A stretch of 64,000 nt of DNA from Lathyrus oleraceus. Its lineage: Eukaryota; Streptophyta; Magnoliopsida; Fabales; Fabaceae. Shown one piece after another: positions 9,323-19,486 of this stretch (position 1 is its first letter; each line of letters opens with the position of its first letter). The notes beneath the pieces are model-generated. The model made no database searches. It had not been told where the DNA came from and worked only from the letters and a program-made list of their open reading frames with translations. The translations under genes and the position numbers were made by a program. The stretch covers positions 440,219,351 to 440,283,350 of the forward strand of contig NC_066580.1 of NCBI RefSeq assembly GCF_024323335.1. The letters run 5' to 3'.

Positions 9323-11244
9323 TGTCATACGGTGAACTGACTTTGTGTGTTTTTTGCTTTGGAAAGCAAATGTCGCGGATAGCAAGAGTCACCATCGACT
9401 TTTCTTTTATCCAATAAGGAAAGGCGGAAAAGAATAGGAAATACCTTGATTAGATTTTGGGTTCGGGAGGTACATTATACAAAGGGAAGGTGTTAGCACC
9501 CTTTGTATCCATGGTTATCCATGGGCTCTTAATTGCTTAATCACTTATGTTTTTCTTGTCTGAAAAAAAAGTGTTTGAGAACTGTTTAGAAAATGTTTTG
9601 AAAAGAGAGTTTAACTTTGTAATGATTCTTGTACGAATGTATACAAAGTATTTATCTCGTTGAATTCTGAAAGCTGTTTAGAAAAATATAACTTGGCAAT
9701 GATTCTAGTACGAATGTATACCAAGTGGTGATTTTCTAATAGATGTTTTGCAAAGTGTGAGGTGTGAAAAATATTTTAAGTTGTGAGTCAGCAATTGAGA
9801 GTTGTACCTAATCAAGGTCTTTATAGGTATTTCCTATCCTTAGGAGGGTAAAACTGTCCTTACTATTGAGAAGTAAGTAGTCTTATCCTTTGGATGTAAA
9901 GGGACATCGTAGGGTCATCGATTGGTCATTGAAGGCAACATTTGTAAGGATACCTTAGCATTCGAAAGGACAATCATCATTTAACCGTAGGCTACAACGA
10001 AGGGTCATCGAGGGACAAAGTCATATATTCGAAGGCAACGTCCGAGGGACTATGATTTAACTTATAGGGACATGATGATTTAACCGAAGGGTCTTTGCTA
10101 AGTGTATCCCCACATTCGCGGGACATGACCGTAATACCGTAATACCGTAAGGCAACAAAGAGAGGGCCAAGATCACATATTCAAAAGCAATATCTTATAA
10201 TCAGTTAGGTAATTAAGATGAATCTCCACAAGGGTATTCCACAAATAAAATGGAATACCTAGCAAGCTACCTTTTCTGGGAGTATGTGAGCCCTCATAAA
10301 ATTCAACAAACAGGTCAGAATACCAAATGGGGTGCAATCAAGAGTTGCACCAAACAAAGCAGTAATAGTATCAGGTAAACAATGCATGGTTATAATAAAA
10401 CAGGTCAGATGAGCAAAGATCAAAATAGAGCGAAAAACAACGACTGTCATGTTCGCTACTGCCTCGCCTAGCGAAGGCTTAGCGAGCACTCGCTACAGGT
10501 TCGCTTAGCGATGTGCTAGCGAACGGCTGCGGGTTCTGGGTTTGATGACAACACAATTTCAGAAACTCCAAACCCTATGGCATCCATTACAGCAATTACA
10601 TGGTTAAACATTCAAGATATCCATGCATACTTAAATCCACATGCAAAAACTAAGATATATTTATAAATTCAATCATTATGTCACATGTAAATTGGGAGCA
10701 TAAAGCGGTAGTGGTAAGGCAAACCTGTTTGCAATTGAATTGCAATGTTGAATTGGCAGATCACTCTTAGGGTTGGTGTCGGATTAAGTTGGGCGGAGGT
10801 AACCTTTGTGCAGATGAGTTTCCTTCAGGGTTTCCTTTAGGGTTGCTCTGAATTCTCTTAGTTAGCCTCCAGGGTTTGCTCGGTTGCTTCTGTTAGGGTT
10901 TCCTTGTTAGGGTTTCTGTCCGTATCCTTCTGTCTCTCTTGATTTGATCCCCCTTTTCTGAATGAGGTCTTTGGTATTAATAATAATTTTTGTGACCTGA
11001 TGGGTTCAGAATGAAGCCCAAAATTTCTGGTATTCGCAAGCTTCGCTAGGCGAGTGGTGCAGCGAAGGGTTCGCTAGGCGAAGGATTTTGCTCGCCTAGC
11101 GAGCAAGCCATTTTAAGTCATTTTCTGGATTTGGCCATCTGTGTGTTGGGTCTTTGTTCCTTTAAGATCAATGCCTTGAAGAATGAGTTAGAGTGCCTTG
11201 AAAAATGTCTTGCAAGATTAACGGGCAAATTTTGGGGTATGACA
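9323..11244 (-). repeat. LTR A (Ogre-type, 1922 bp)
   Basis: The minus strand begins TGTCATACCCCAAAATTTGC at 11244 and ends CGTATGACA at 9323. It has a PBS on its left and a PPT on its right, so it is both the 5' LTR of element A and the 3' LTR of the gag-pol module to the right. U3 carries the TCGCCTAGCGA-type palindromes (about 10450-10520 and 11040-11105). The GGTGTTAGCACCC motif at about 9489-9502 is shared with other Ogre LTRs here. Near its end (9381-9394) is a PBS-like motif. Confidence 0.85.
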
Positions 11245-11257
11245 GCTGCCCCTGTTC
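11245..11257 (-). other. Polypurine tract next to LTR A
   Basis: The minus strand reads GAACAGGGGCAGC directly before the LTR start TGTCATACC. A purine-rich block at this place primes plus-strand DNA synthesis. It shows that LTR A serves as the 3' LTR of the module to its right. Confidence 0.7.
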
Positions 11258-11399
11258 AATATTCTTGAACCAAGAGAGTTAGAATGGTATGTACGCCATT
11301 CGTGGTCTAGAGGTGGAAGATTATTGAACACTTAGAATGCCCCAAAAATTTGCACTTGTTAATTAGTCTTGATGGAGATGGGCTTAAAGATGCCATCCA

Positions 11400-12150
11400 G
11401 GAAGTTTGATGATGAGAGCTTCAGAGTGCGTCGTACGCTGCTGGGGATAAAGGATCAGAATGGACCATTCGCTAGCTCGTATCTGAATAGCAGAATGAGT
11501 TGTCCATTAGGCGGGTGACTTCACTGGGGATGAAAGATCAGAATGGATCGTACGCTAGATCGTATCTGAGTTGCAGAATGAGCCGTCCATTAGGCTGTAT
11601 CTGAGGAAGTGAGGATCAGAATGGATCGTACGCTAGATCGTATCTGAGGAATGAAGATCAGAATGGATCGTACATTAGATCGTATCTGAGTTGCAGAATG
11701 AGCCGTACGTTAGGCTGTATCTGACAACAAGTAGTCGTACGCTAGACTACACCTCGGAATGTACCGTACGCTAGGTAGTATCTGAGGAAGGAAGATCAGA
11801 ACGGATCGTACGTTAGATCGTATCTGAGTTGCAGAATGAGCCGTACGTTAGGCTGTATCTGACAAAAAGTAGTCGTACGTTAGACTACACCTCGGAATGT
11901 ACCGTACGCTAGGTAGTATCTGAGGGAAGAAGATCCAAATGGGTTGTACGCTAGACCGTATCTGAGTTGCAGAATGAGCCGTACATTAGGCTGTATCTGA
12001 CAAAAAGTAGTCGTACGTTAGACTACACCTCGGAATGTACCGTACGCTAGGTAGTATCTGAGGGAAGAAGATCCAAATGGGTCGTACGCTAGACCGTTTT
12101 GAAGTAGTTGAAGGAAACATATGTTGGGCTGAATCAGAATGAACCGTACG
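11400..12150 (-). repeat. Ogre 3'-UTR minisatellite with paired-arm units
   Basis: About 20 related units of 30-40 bp, arranged in places as a ~137-bp higher-order block of four unit types (clear from about 11690 to 12100). Each unit holds a core GTACG(C/T)TA between two short complementary arms. Arm pairs differ by unit type: GATC/GATC, AGCC/GGCT, AGTC/GACT (extending to GTAGTC/GACTAC), TACC/GGTA and GGTC/GACC. Spacers share GTATCTGA. Hypervariable tandem repeats in the 3' UTR of Ogre/Tat elements, sometimes seeding satellites, are known for legumes. The arm covariation is read directly from the sequence. Confidence 0.85.
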
Positions 12151-12981
12151 TTAGGCTGTATCTGATAATATTTGTATATGTTGTATTGGTAATAAATGTC
12201 TGGGATGGGCTTAAAGATGCCATCTTTAGGAGGATATCAGAATGCTTGTCCGAATGAACGTTCATATGGATTATATCTGAAAGATGTATTTGAATCTTGA
12301 ATGTAATCGATAAAGATGTCCGTCTGAATGGGTCTTTATTTTGACTGTATCAGGAGGATAATTAACCTGGAACATAAAGTTAGCTTCATGCCATGTCATG
12401 ATGCATGAGATGTTTTATGCTTTCGAAAATAAACGCGAACATTGTATGCATGCGTATGCTGTGAAATGATGTAATGAATGAATTATGCGTCTGAAAAGTT
12501 CTTCCAGGGGAAAATAAATCCCAATATTCTGGTTGGAGATACTTGTATTGATGACCCTTTCTTAGCTGGGGATACTTGATTTCTGTCTGATGATAGAAAT
12601 ATTCAACAGAGCCTGGCTGGGGGATAGAAGAGATGACCAGTCTGTCTGGTGATGCCGACCTCTTCTGGGAAATAGCTGGTTTTTGTTGGGGGATAGAATT
12701 AGCAACCGGACTCATTGGAACGCATGGTTAAACCTTCTCCTCGATCCTGAAGTCTTTTAGTAACTGCTATTGCTATTTCATGCATGTATTTTCGATAAAC
12801 ATCAATCATATTCAAATGCATATATCAATTCAAACTAAATCAATGGACGTTTATGCAAACAAAACAGAGAAAGTAAAACAAAAGCATTTTTTTGGAAATA
12901 AAATTGTATTGATTTTGAAAGAGGGCCTATAAACAGGCAATTGGCGTACAAGGAGACAAAAATCCTAGTAAGAGGAGATTG
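12151..12981 (-). other. 3' UTR of the Ogre gag-pol module
   Basis: Between the truncated pol and the minisatellite. It holds degenerate copies of a CTGGGGGATAGAA/GGGATACTTGA motif (12530-12710) and an AT-rich part with AATAAA-like words on the minus strand. A 109-codon frame at 12386-12715 overlaps these repeats and is not believed to be coding. Confidence 0.5.
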
Positions 12982-14848
12982 TCAAGAAAACAAAGAGAAA
13001 GCTATGCAGAAAAAGTCCCAACACCGTTGCCATTTAGGGTTGATAAGCACTGCCCCAACACCGTTGCCATTTACATTCACAGCCCCATCAAACATCAGTG
13101 TCCACTTGTCATCAGGATCCGGTCCTTCCTCGACAAGAGGCTCTTCACAATCTTTCATCTTAAGATACATGATGTCTTCATCAGGGAATTCAAACATCAT
13201 CGGCTGATAATCATCGATTGGTTGCTCGGCGAGGTAGTCTGACAGAATACTACCTTTGATGGCCTTCTGCGACGTGTACTGGATATCATACTCAGTTAGA
13301 ATCATCTGCTAACGAGCAACACGTCCGGTGAGAGCCGGCTTCTCAAAGATGTACTTCACTGGATCCATCTTAGAAATCAATAAGGTAGTATGGTTCAACA
13401 TATATTGCCTCAGTCGGCGAGCAGCCCAGGCCAAAGCACAACAAGTTTTCTCAAGCTGTGAATATTTGATTTCACAGTCGGTAAACTTTTTGCTAAGGTA
13501 GTATATGGCATGCTCTTTTCGACCAGACTCGTCATGCTGTCCCAATACACACCCCATGGAGTTCTCAGTCACTGATAGGTACATTATCAGAGGTCTCCCT
13601 GGAACTGGAGGTATGAGGATTGGAGGTTTCTGTAAATACTCTTTTATCTTGTCAAAAGCTTTCTGACAGTCATCATTCCACCTGATTGCTTGATTCTTTC
13701 TTAGCAATTTGAATATCGGTTCACACGTGGCAGTTAGGTGAGATACAAACCTTGCAATGTAGTTCAATCTCCCTAAAAACCCACGAACCTGCTTCTCAGT
13801 TTTCGGTTCAAGCATCCCTTAAATAGCTTTGACTTTTGCTGGATCAACCTCAATCCCTTTCTCACTGACAATGAAACCCAACAGCTTCCCGGATCTCACC
13901 CCAAACGTACACTTGTTCGGATTCAGCCTCAATTTGAATTTTCTCAACCTGTCAAACAACTTCTGCAAGTTTACCAGGTGCTCCTCTTCTGTCTGCAACT
14001 TCGCAATCATGTCATCCACGTACACCTCAATCTCTTTGTGCATCATGTCATGAAAGAGAGTCGTCATAGCCCTCTGATAGGTAGCACCGGCATTCTTCAG
14101 CCCAAATGGCAACACCTTATAGCAAAACGTGCCCCAAGGTGTAATGAATGTCGTCTTTTCCATGTCTTCTGGCGCCATCTTGATCTGATTATAGCCAGAG
14201 AAACCGTCCATGAAAGAGAAAACCGAGGATTGAGCAGTATTATCAACCAACACATCAATGTGAGGTAATGGGAAATCATCTTTCGGACTCGCTCTATTCA
14301 AATCCCGGTAATCGACACACATCCTGACTTTGCCATCCTTCTTCGGCACGGGAACGATGTTGGCCACCCACGGGGGATAAGTCGTAACTGACAGAAAACC
14401 CGCATCCAACTGCTTCTGAACTTCTTCCTTGATCTTAACAGCCATGTCAGGACTAGTTCTCCGAAGCTTCTGCTTGACTGAAGGACAATCTTCTCTGAGA
14501 GGTAGTCTATGCACCACGATATCGGTATCCAACCCAGGCATATCTTGATACGACCAGGCGAATATCTCCACATACTCTCTCAGCATCTCAATCAACCTTC
14601 TCTTGACGTCTTCCTTCAAAGCAGCCCCGGTCTTGATCTCTTTTCTGGCGTCCTCAGTACCAAGATTAATAATCTCCAACTCCTCTTGATGAGGTTGGAT
14701 GACCCTTTCCTCTTACTTCAACAATCTGACCAATTCTTTGGGGAGTTCACAGTCTTCCTCACTCTCCTCTTCAGCTTGGTAGATGGAATTATTGAAATCA
14801 TACTGAGCCATAACAGAACTGTTCATAGTGGAGTCCGTAAGATCACTT
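12982..14848 (-). pseudogene. Ogre pol: reverse transcriptase and start of RNase H, truncated
   Basis: The second exon of the Ogre polyprotein by homology. RT has MCVDYRDLN near 14300-14325, SFMDGFSGYNQIKM near 14180-14215 and the catalytic YVDDMIAK near 14005-14030. Connection/RNase H follows to WTLMFDGAVNVNGNG near 13090. Three in-frame stops interrupt it: TAA near 14714, TAA at 13819-13821 and TAG at 13309-13311 (TAG where family members have Trp). The frame then breaks at about 13036-13054, where a local 20-bp repeat marks a deletion; the rest of RNase H and all integrase are missing and the sequence passes straight into 3' UTR. Not functional. Confidence 0.88.
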
Positions 14849-15095
14849 CTGCATGTTTAATGCTTTATTTTAGAAAAAAGAGTTCAAAAAAGTCACAAAA
14901 ACAAAAACATTGTCATTTTTATTTTTTTTGAAAAAGTGAAAAACAAAAACAGAAAGACAAGGATCACAAAATTGTTTGCAAAACGTCCTTTATTAATGAT
15001 ATCATTGAAAAACATGATGAGGCCCTACAATGAACCACTACGCCTTGGGCAGAACGTAGGGTTTTGTGCAAAATGAAAAAACAAAAGAAAATTAC
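14849..15095 (-). other. Probable Ogre intron between protease and RT
   Basis: A 247-bp AT-rich interval separates the gag-protease frame from the RT frame. On the minus strand it begins GTAATTTTC at 15095 and ends ACATGCAG at 14849. The donor overlaps the codon before the gag-pro stop, and joining these sites removes that stop and keeps the frame into the RT exon (checked by reading both frames). Ogre elements are known to have an intron at this place. Exact splice sites are inferred. Confidence 0.7.
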
Positions 15096-18000
15096 TCTGT
15101 TTGAAGAGTAACTTGGACCACATCTTCTGCCGTCCAGTTGTTGATCGTCTCCCCTGGTGCACACGGGCGAACCCAGTTGTCCAGATCACAATCACTGTCA
15201 CAGTCTTCACCACCGGTTGCAAAGACGTCACCATGATTCATCAGCCCAGTGCTGGTGAAGGTAGTCAGCCCTTTCTGCTCAATCTGCTCCGCCTGCAGAG
15301 GTAGATAACCAATACCGAACTTATCTTCTTTGACAGGCAAATCCACCATCTTGCCCCAGCCTTCTGACTTACCAGAGTTGACAACCTCCATAGCCTGCTT
15401 GTATGATGCAATTGAGGCACTTGGCTTCTTCTGCTCAGCGAAAGCCACCCTCTCAAGAGCAACAGTCTCGAATGCCTGGCATAGAGTTTCATGGATCTCG
15501 CCATCCACCTCTACATACTTGAAAGAGGATAGGTGACTCACCAGAATGTCTTCTTCGCCGCATACAGTCACAATCTGACCATTCCAGACATACTTCAGCT
15601 TCTGATGGAGAGTTGACGAAACTGCCCCAGCTGCGTGAATCCAGGGACGCCCCAATAAGCAACTATATGCTGGCTGAATGTTCATCACATAGAAGACAAT
15701 ATCAAACACCTCCGAGCCAATCTTCACTGGCAACGTGACTTCACCAAAAACAGACCGTTTGGATCCATCAAATGCACGGACAATGAGATCACTGGGAGTG
15801 AGGACAACCCCTTCAACATCAATCTTGCTCAAGATCTTCTTAGGCAGCACATTCAAAGACGAGCCAGTATCCACCAACACGTGTGACAATACTGCGCCTT
15901 TGCACTCCATGGTAATATGTAGGGCTTTATTATGGTTGCGACCTTCAGGCGTCAAGTCCAAATCTGTAAACCCCAAACCGTGCCTGGTGCTGACATTAGC
16001 AATAACCCCCTCCAACTGGTTGACAGAGATCTCTTGAGGCATGTAAGCCAGATTCAACATCTTCAGCAAGGCATTACGGTGTGCCTCAGAGCATAACAAT
16101 AATGAGAGTATGGAAATCTTGGACGGAGTTTGATTCAGCTGATCTACAATCTTGTAGTCACTCTTCTTTATAATCTTCATGAACTCCTCCACATCTTTCT
16201 CAAACGACCCCTCAGGTGCTTCCTGCTGAGCAGATTCTTCCTCAACCATAGCCTGCTTACCCTTAGCTTTGGCGACAGCCTCGGCATGGTTATCTCTCAA
16301 AGGTTGTGGTGCAAACAGACGACCGCTTCTTGTGAAACCTCCAGGTCCCCCAACATTGTCCATAACTGGACTCACAGTCACTGGAGTTCTAGCTGGCATT
16401 CCAATAGTTACAGAAGCTGGGTTAACTGGCCGGATCTGACTTTCAGCCTTTCGGTTACTGCGGTAGGCATTGTCATACTTCCACGACACGGCCTTACTGT
16501 TCTCAACAGGTCTTCTACCGGTCACGGCAATAGTAGTTGGAGCACTGACGGTTACTGGAGCGGAAATGGTAACAGGAGTACCACTGGTTGTAGGTGCACT
16601 GACAATTCTCTGGCCACGTCCCTCAGACGGTTTGAAATAAATGGTGACAGTTGACACCACCCCACGTTCTTTCACGGCCCGACTAAACTGCAGACAACCC
16701 TCATCAATCAGCCTCTGGATACCAGCCCTCAACTTTGAGCGACCATTCTCTGAACCTTCACAATCTGAACAGTCCTGGTCACAGCCCGGGAATACTCCCT
16801 CATTCAGCAGACGATCCTTCACAACCAGCAATGAAGTCTGAACATTACCAACATCAACTATCCAGTCAACAGCTTCTCCATCTTCCAAATTATTTACCCT
16901 ATGCGCACCATGCTGAGGCATAGGATTGTTCACAACATTAGGCACAGGAGCAAAATTGATAGTTTTGGCGTCAATTAAGTCTTGGACCTTATGATGAAAA
17001 GCCCGGCAGTTCTCAATATGGTGCCCCGGTGCACCAGAGTGGAAGTCACAACGAACGTTGGCATCATACCCAGGTGGTATCTTTGTCAACGGAGCCATGG
17101 TGCGCAACTCAACAAACCCCAATCTGAGCAGTTCAAGCAACAACTCAGCATAGGTCATCGGCAACGGGTCGAAACATCGATCCGGCATCCTCTGTCTCGG
17201 CTGATACGGACGTTGTTGTTGTTGTTATTGTTGTTGTGGTTGTTGAACTCTCTGATGTTGCTGTTGACGCGGTTGAGGTGCTGGAATGGTTACAGCAGCA
17301 ACCTGGCGATACTGACCTCTGTTAGTATTTCTTCTGTGTTGCACAACATTGGTCTCACCCTCCCTCCTGCGGGGTGCCCCAGCAAACGGCTTCTTTGAAG
17401 ATGAGGAACCAGCATCCTGAATCTTCCCAGCTTTAATAAGGCTCTCTGTCCTCTCCCCACAGATTACCACATCAGAGAAACTACCGTATGGGCAACTTCC
17501 CATCCGGTCCATGAATACACCCTGTAATGTCCCGATAAACATATCGGTCAATTCCCTCTCCAGCATAGGGGGTTGTACTCTTGCAGCCAACTCACGCCAC
17601 CTCTGGGCGTACTCCTTGAAGCTCTCCTGATTTCTGACATAGACTCTGCAACTGAGTCCGGCTCGGCGCCATATCCATGTTGTGCTTGTACTGCCTCAAG
17701 AAGGCCTCACCCAGAGCTCTCCAACTACGAATGGATTCTCTCTTCAGCTCCATGTACCAGTCCAAGGAAGCTCCAGACAAGCTATCCTGGAAAAAATACA
17801 TCCACATCTTTTCGTCATCTATATAGGCAGAGATTTTCCTATAGTAAGCCTGCACATGGGTGCGAGGACAAGAAGTACCGTTGTATTTGTCAAATGAGGG
17901 TGCTTTGAACTTGTAAGGGATTCTCAATCCTTCCACCAGTCCCATATTCGTGACATCAAAACCCAAAGAGTTCTGACACTCCATGGCTCTGATCTTCTCA

Positions 18001-18518
18001 GCTAGGGCATCAACTTTCCGATCTCTTTCGTCAGTTCTTCCCACAACTTCATCATCCTCACTAAGCAGTGTGAACATGTCTTCCTGCCTGTCAACCAGCG
18101 GAGCAGGATGGCGCACGGGAGCACGAGTTGCTCTGGCATTAACAGTCTCTGCAGCAAGAGGCTGTCCATTAATCTGAATACCCCTCAAATCATCTCCCAC
18201 GGCATACTCATTGACGGGAGCAACAACAGCAGCATTATCGGTCACAGGTGCACCCACTGGTGAAGCACGACTGGGTGGTAGAATGGCTTCCTGTCTCTGG
18301 GCTAAGGCACGCAGCTCCTCTTGCCCTTGGACGACCCCTTGCATCATTGTCATGAATTGGGCCATGTTAGCCCTCATCTCAGCCAACTCTGCTTGCACTT
18401 GGTCCATATTCCTCTGTTGATTCAACCTCGTTGAGTAGCGGTGCGGACGTTGATCAGCAATCCTGCCTAAAACAGGAACCAGAGTGAGAAGTCTCGAGCA
18501 AGAACACCTGTAATGCAA
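15092..18518 (-). pseudogene. Ogre gag-protease (ORF2), frameshifted
   Basis: Structural protein plus aspartic protease. The likely start is the Met of MDQVQAELAEMRANMAQFM (about 18407), although the frame is open to 18518. Gag core runs through about 17600. A frameshift near 17590-17620 joins it to the next segment, and an in-frame TAA in a CAA run at 17225-17227 splits that from the last piece. A single knuckle-like CDFHSGAPGHHIENC lies near 17010-17060. Protease has LVDTGSSLNVLP near 15855-15885. The frame ends at 15092-15094, inside the proposed donor site. Gag directly follows the leader; no ORF1 lies upstream in this module. Confidence 0.87.
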
Positions 18519-19466
18519 GAATGATATGTGTATGATGCGTGTGATGCGTATGCAGGTTAACTTTTCTTTTTCTATGCATTATTTTTTGAAAATAAACATG
18601 CTATGATGCAAATGATGGAGCCATGACTGGTTGGCTGTGTATCACGCGGCACGGGATCAAAGCTTTGGCCTGAATTCGGAACCGCAAAGTCATCTGAGAC
18701 CCAAAATCATCTGAACCCATACTTCTGAACCAAGTCACCATCTGAGCCAGTACCCTCAAATTCAGCCCAGGGATCCGAAATAAATGGAACCCTCTGATAA
18801 ATGCCAAGGTCAAACCTCCGGCGTCCAGAAATAGAGACCCTTGAATCCAACTGAACCATAGTCACCATCACAGAATCACTGACGGAACCTATACTTGCAA
18901 GAATCAAACCCTCCCCTCACAGGTGAATTCTAACAAGGTCATCCTAAGGCGGACAATGGTCTCGACAATCGGGCAAAGATACTCAACGGGTTTGCCCTTT
19001 CGGGTGTGTCGTTGTAGCTCTCTTAAGATCGTCTAAACCAAAGATTCGGGAAAGAACGGTCACCGAAGTCAATAGCTCAGATGAGATAACCCAACCTGAG
19101 TGGAATAACTCCAAACGGAAGGACTCTCTCAAATGAACCTCGTCCGACTGTGGTCACACGTCTCCTCATCATGTCGTACAACATGTGAAGAAACATGAGA
19201 CCACGCTAATCCTAGGTGTATACTCAGGCCTGGGTATTGGGCCTCACTCAGAACACCCACCCCAAATCAGAGAAACCAACCTGTACAGAAACCCATATGA
19301 TGACAGTATGATGCATGCAAGTATCTATGCAAGTATATACAATCATAGCATAATAAACAGGGATGCAATAAATAAAGCAACAAAAGCAACCAAAACCCTA
19401 TCCTAGAGAACGCTAGGAGTGACTCGCTTAGGGAAGATGGACCAGCAAGAGGTCAACTTCTCTATG
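18519..19466 (-). other. Untranslated leader of the gag-pol module
   Basis: 948 bp between PBS and gag. Most of it (about 18600-19466) is clearly homologous to the leader at 25823-26777, which leads into ORF1 instead of gag. The two modules therefore share LTR type, PBS and leader but differ in the first ORF. Confidence 0.65.
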
Positions 19467-19484
19467 TCCCCAGCAGAGTCGCCA
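19467..19484 (-). other. Primer binding site, tRNA-Arg type (LTR B1)
   Basis: Identical 18-mer to the PBS at 9301-9318, two bases from the end of LTR B1 (19487). Confidence 0.85.
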
Positions 19485-19486
19485 GC

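Larger units (their letters stand above)
7125..11244 (-). mobile_element. Ogre/Tat-type Ty3/gypsy element A, 5' part
   Basis: Reading right to left: LTR A (9323-11244), tRNA-Arg-type PBS (9301-9318), an untranslated leader, ORF1 (8616-7270) and 145 bp of downstream spacer, where the Athila element has inserted. The gag-pol part would lie beyond the Athila element, outside the window. An extra ORF1 between the PBS and gag is the hallmark of Ogre elements. Confidence 0.8.

Noticed and set aside
11400..12150. CRISPR-like regular repeats
   Set aside because: Plant nuclear setting, repeats vary and spacers are not unique; it is an Ogre 3'-UTR minisatellite.
12386..12715. 109-codon minus-strand ORF in the Ogre 3' UTR
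   Set aside because: Overlaps degenerate short repeats and resembles no known Ogre protein; treated as a chance frame.
15101..18420. Plus-strand ORFs over the Ogre gag-pol
   Set aside because: Shadows of the minus-strand coding sequence.
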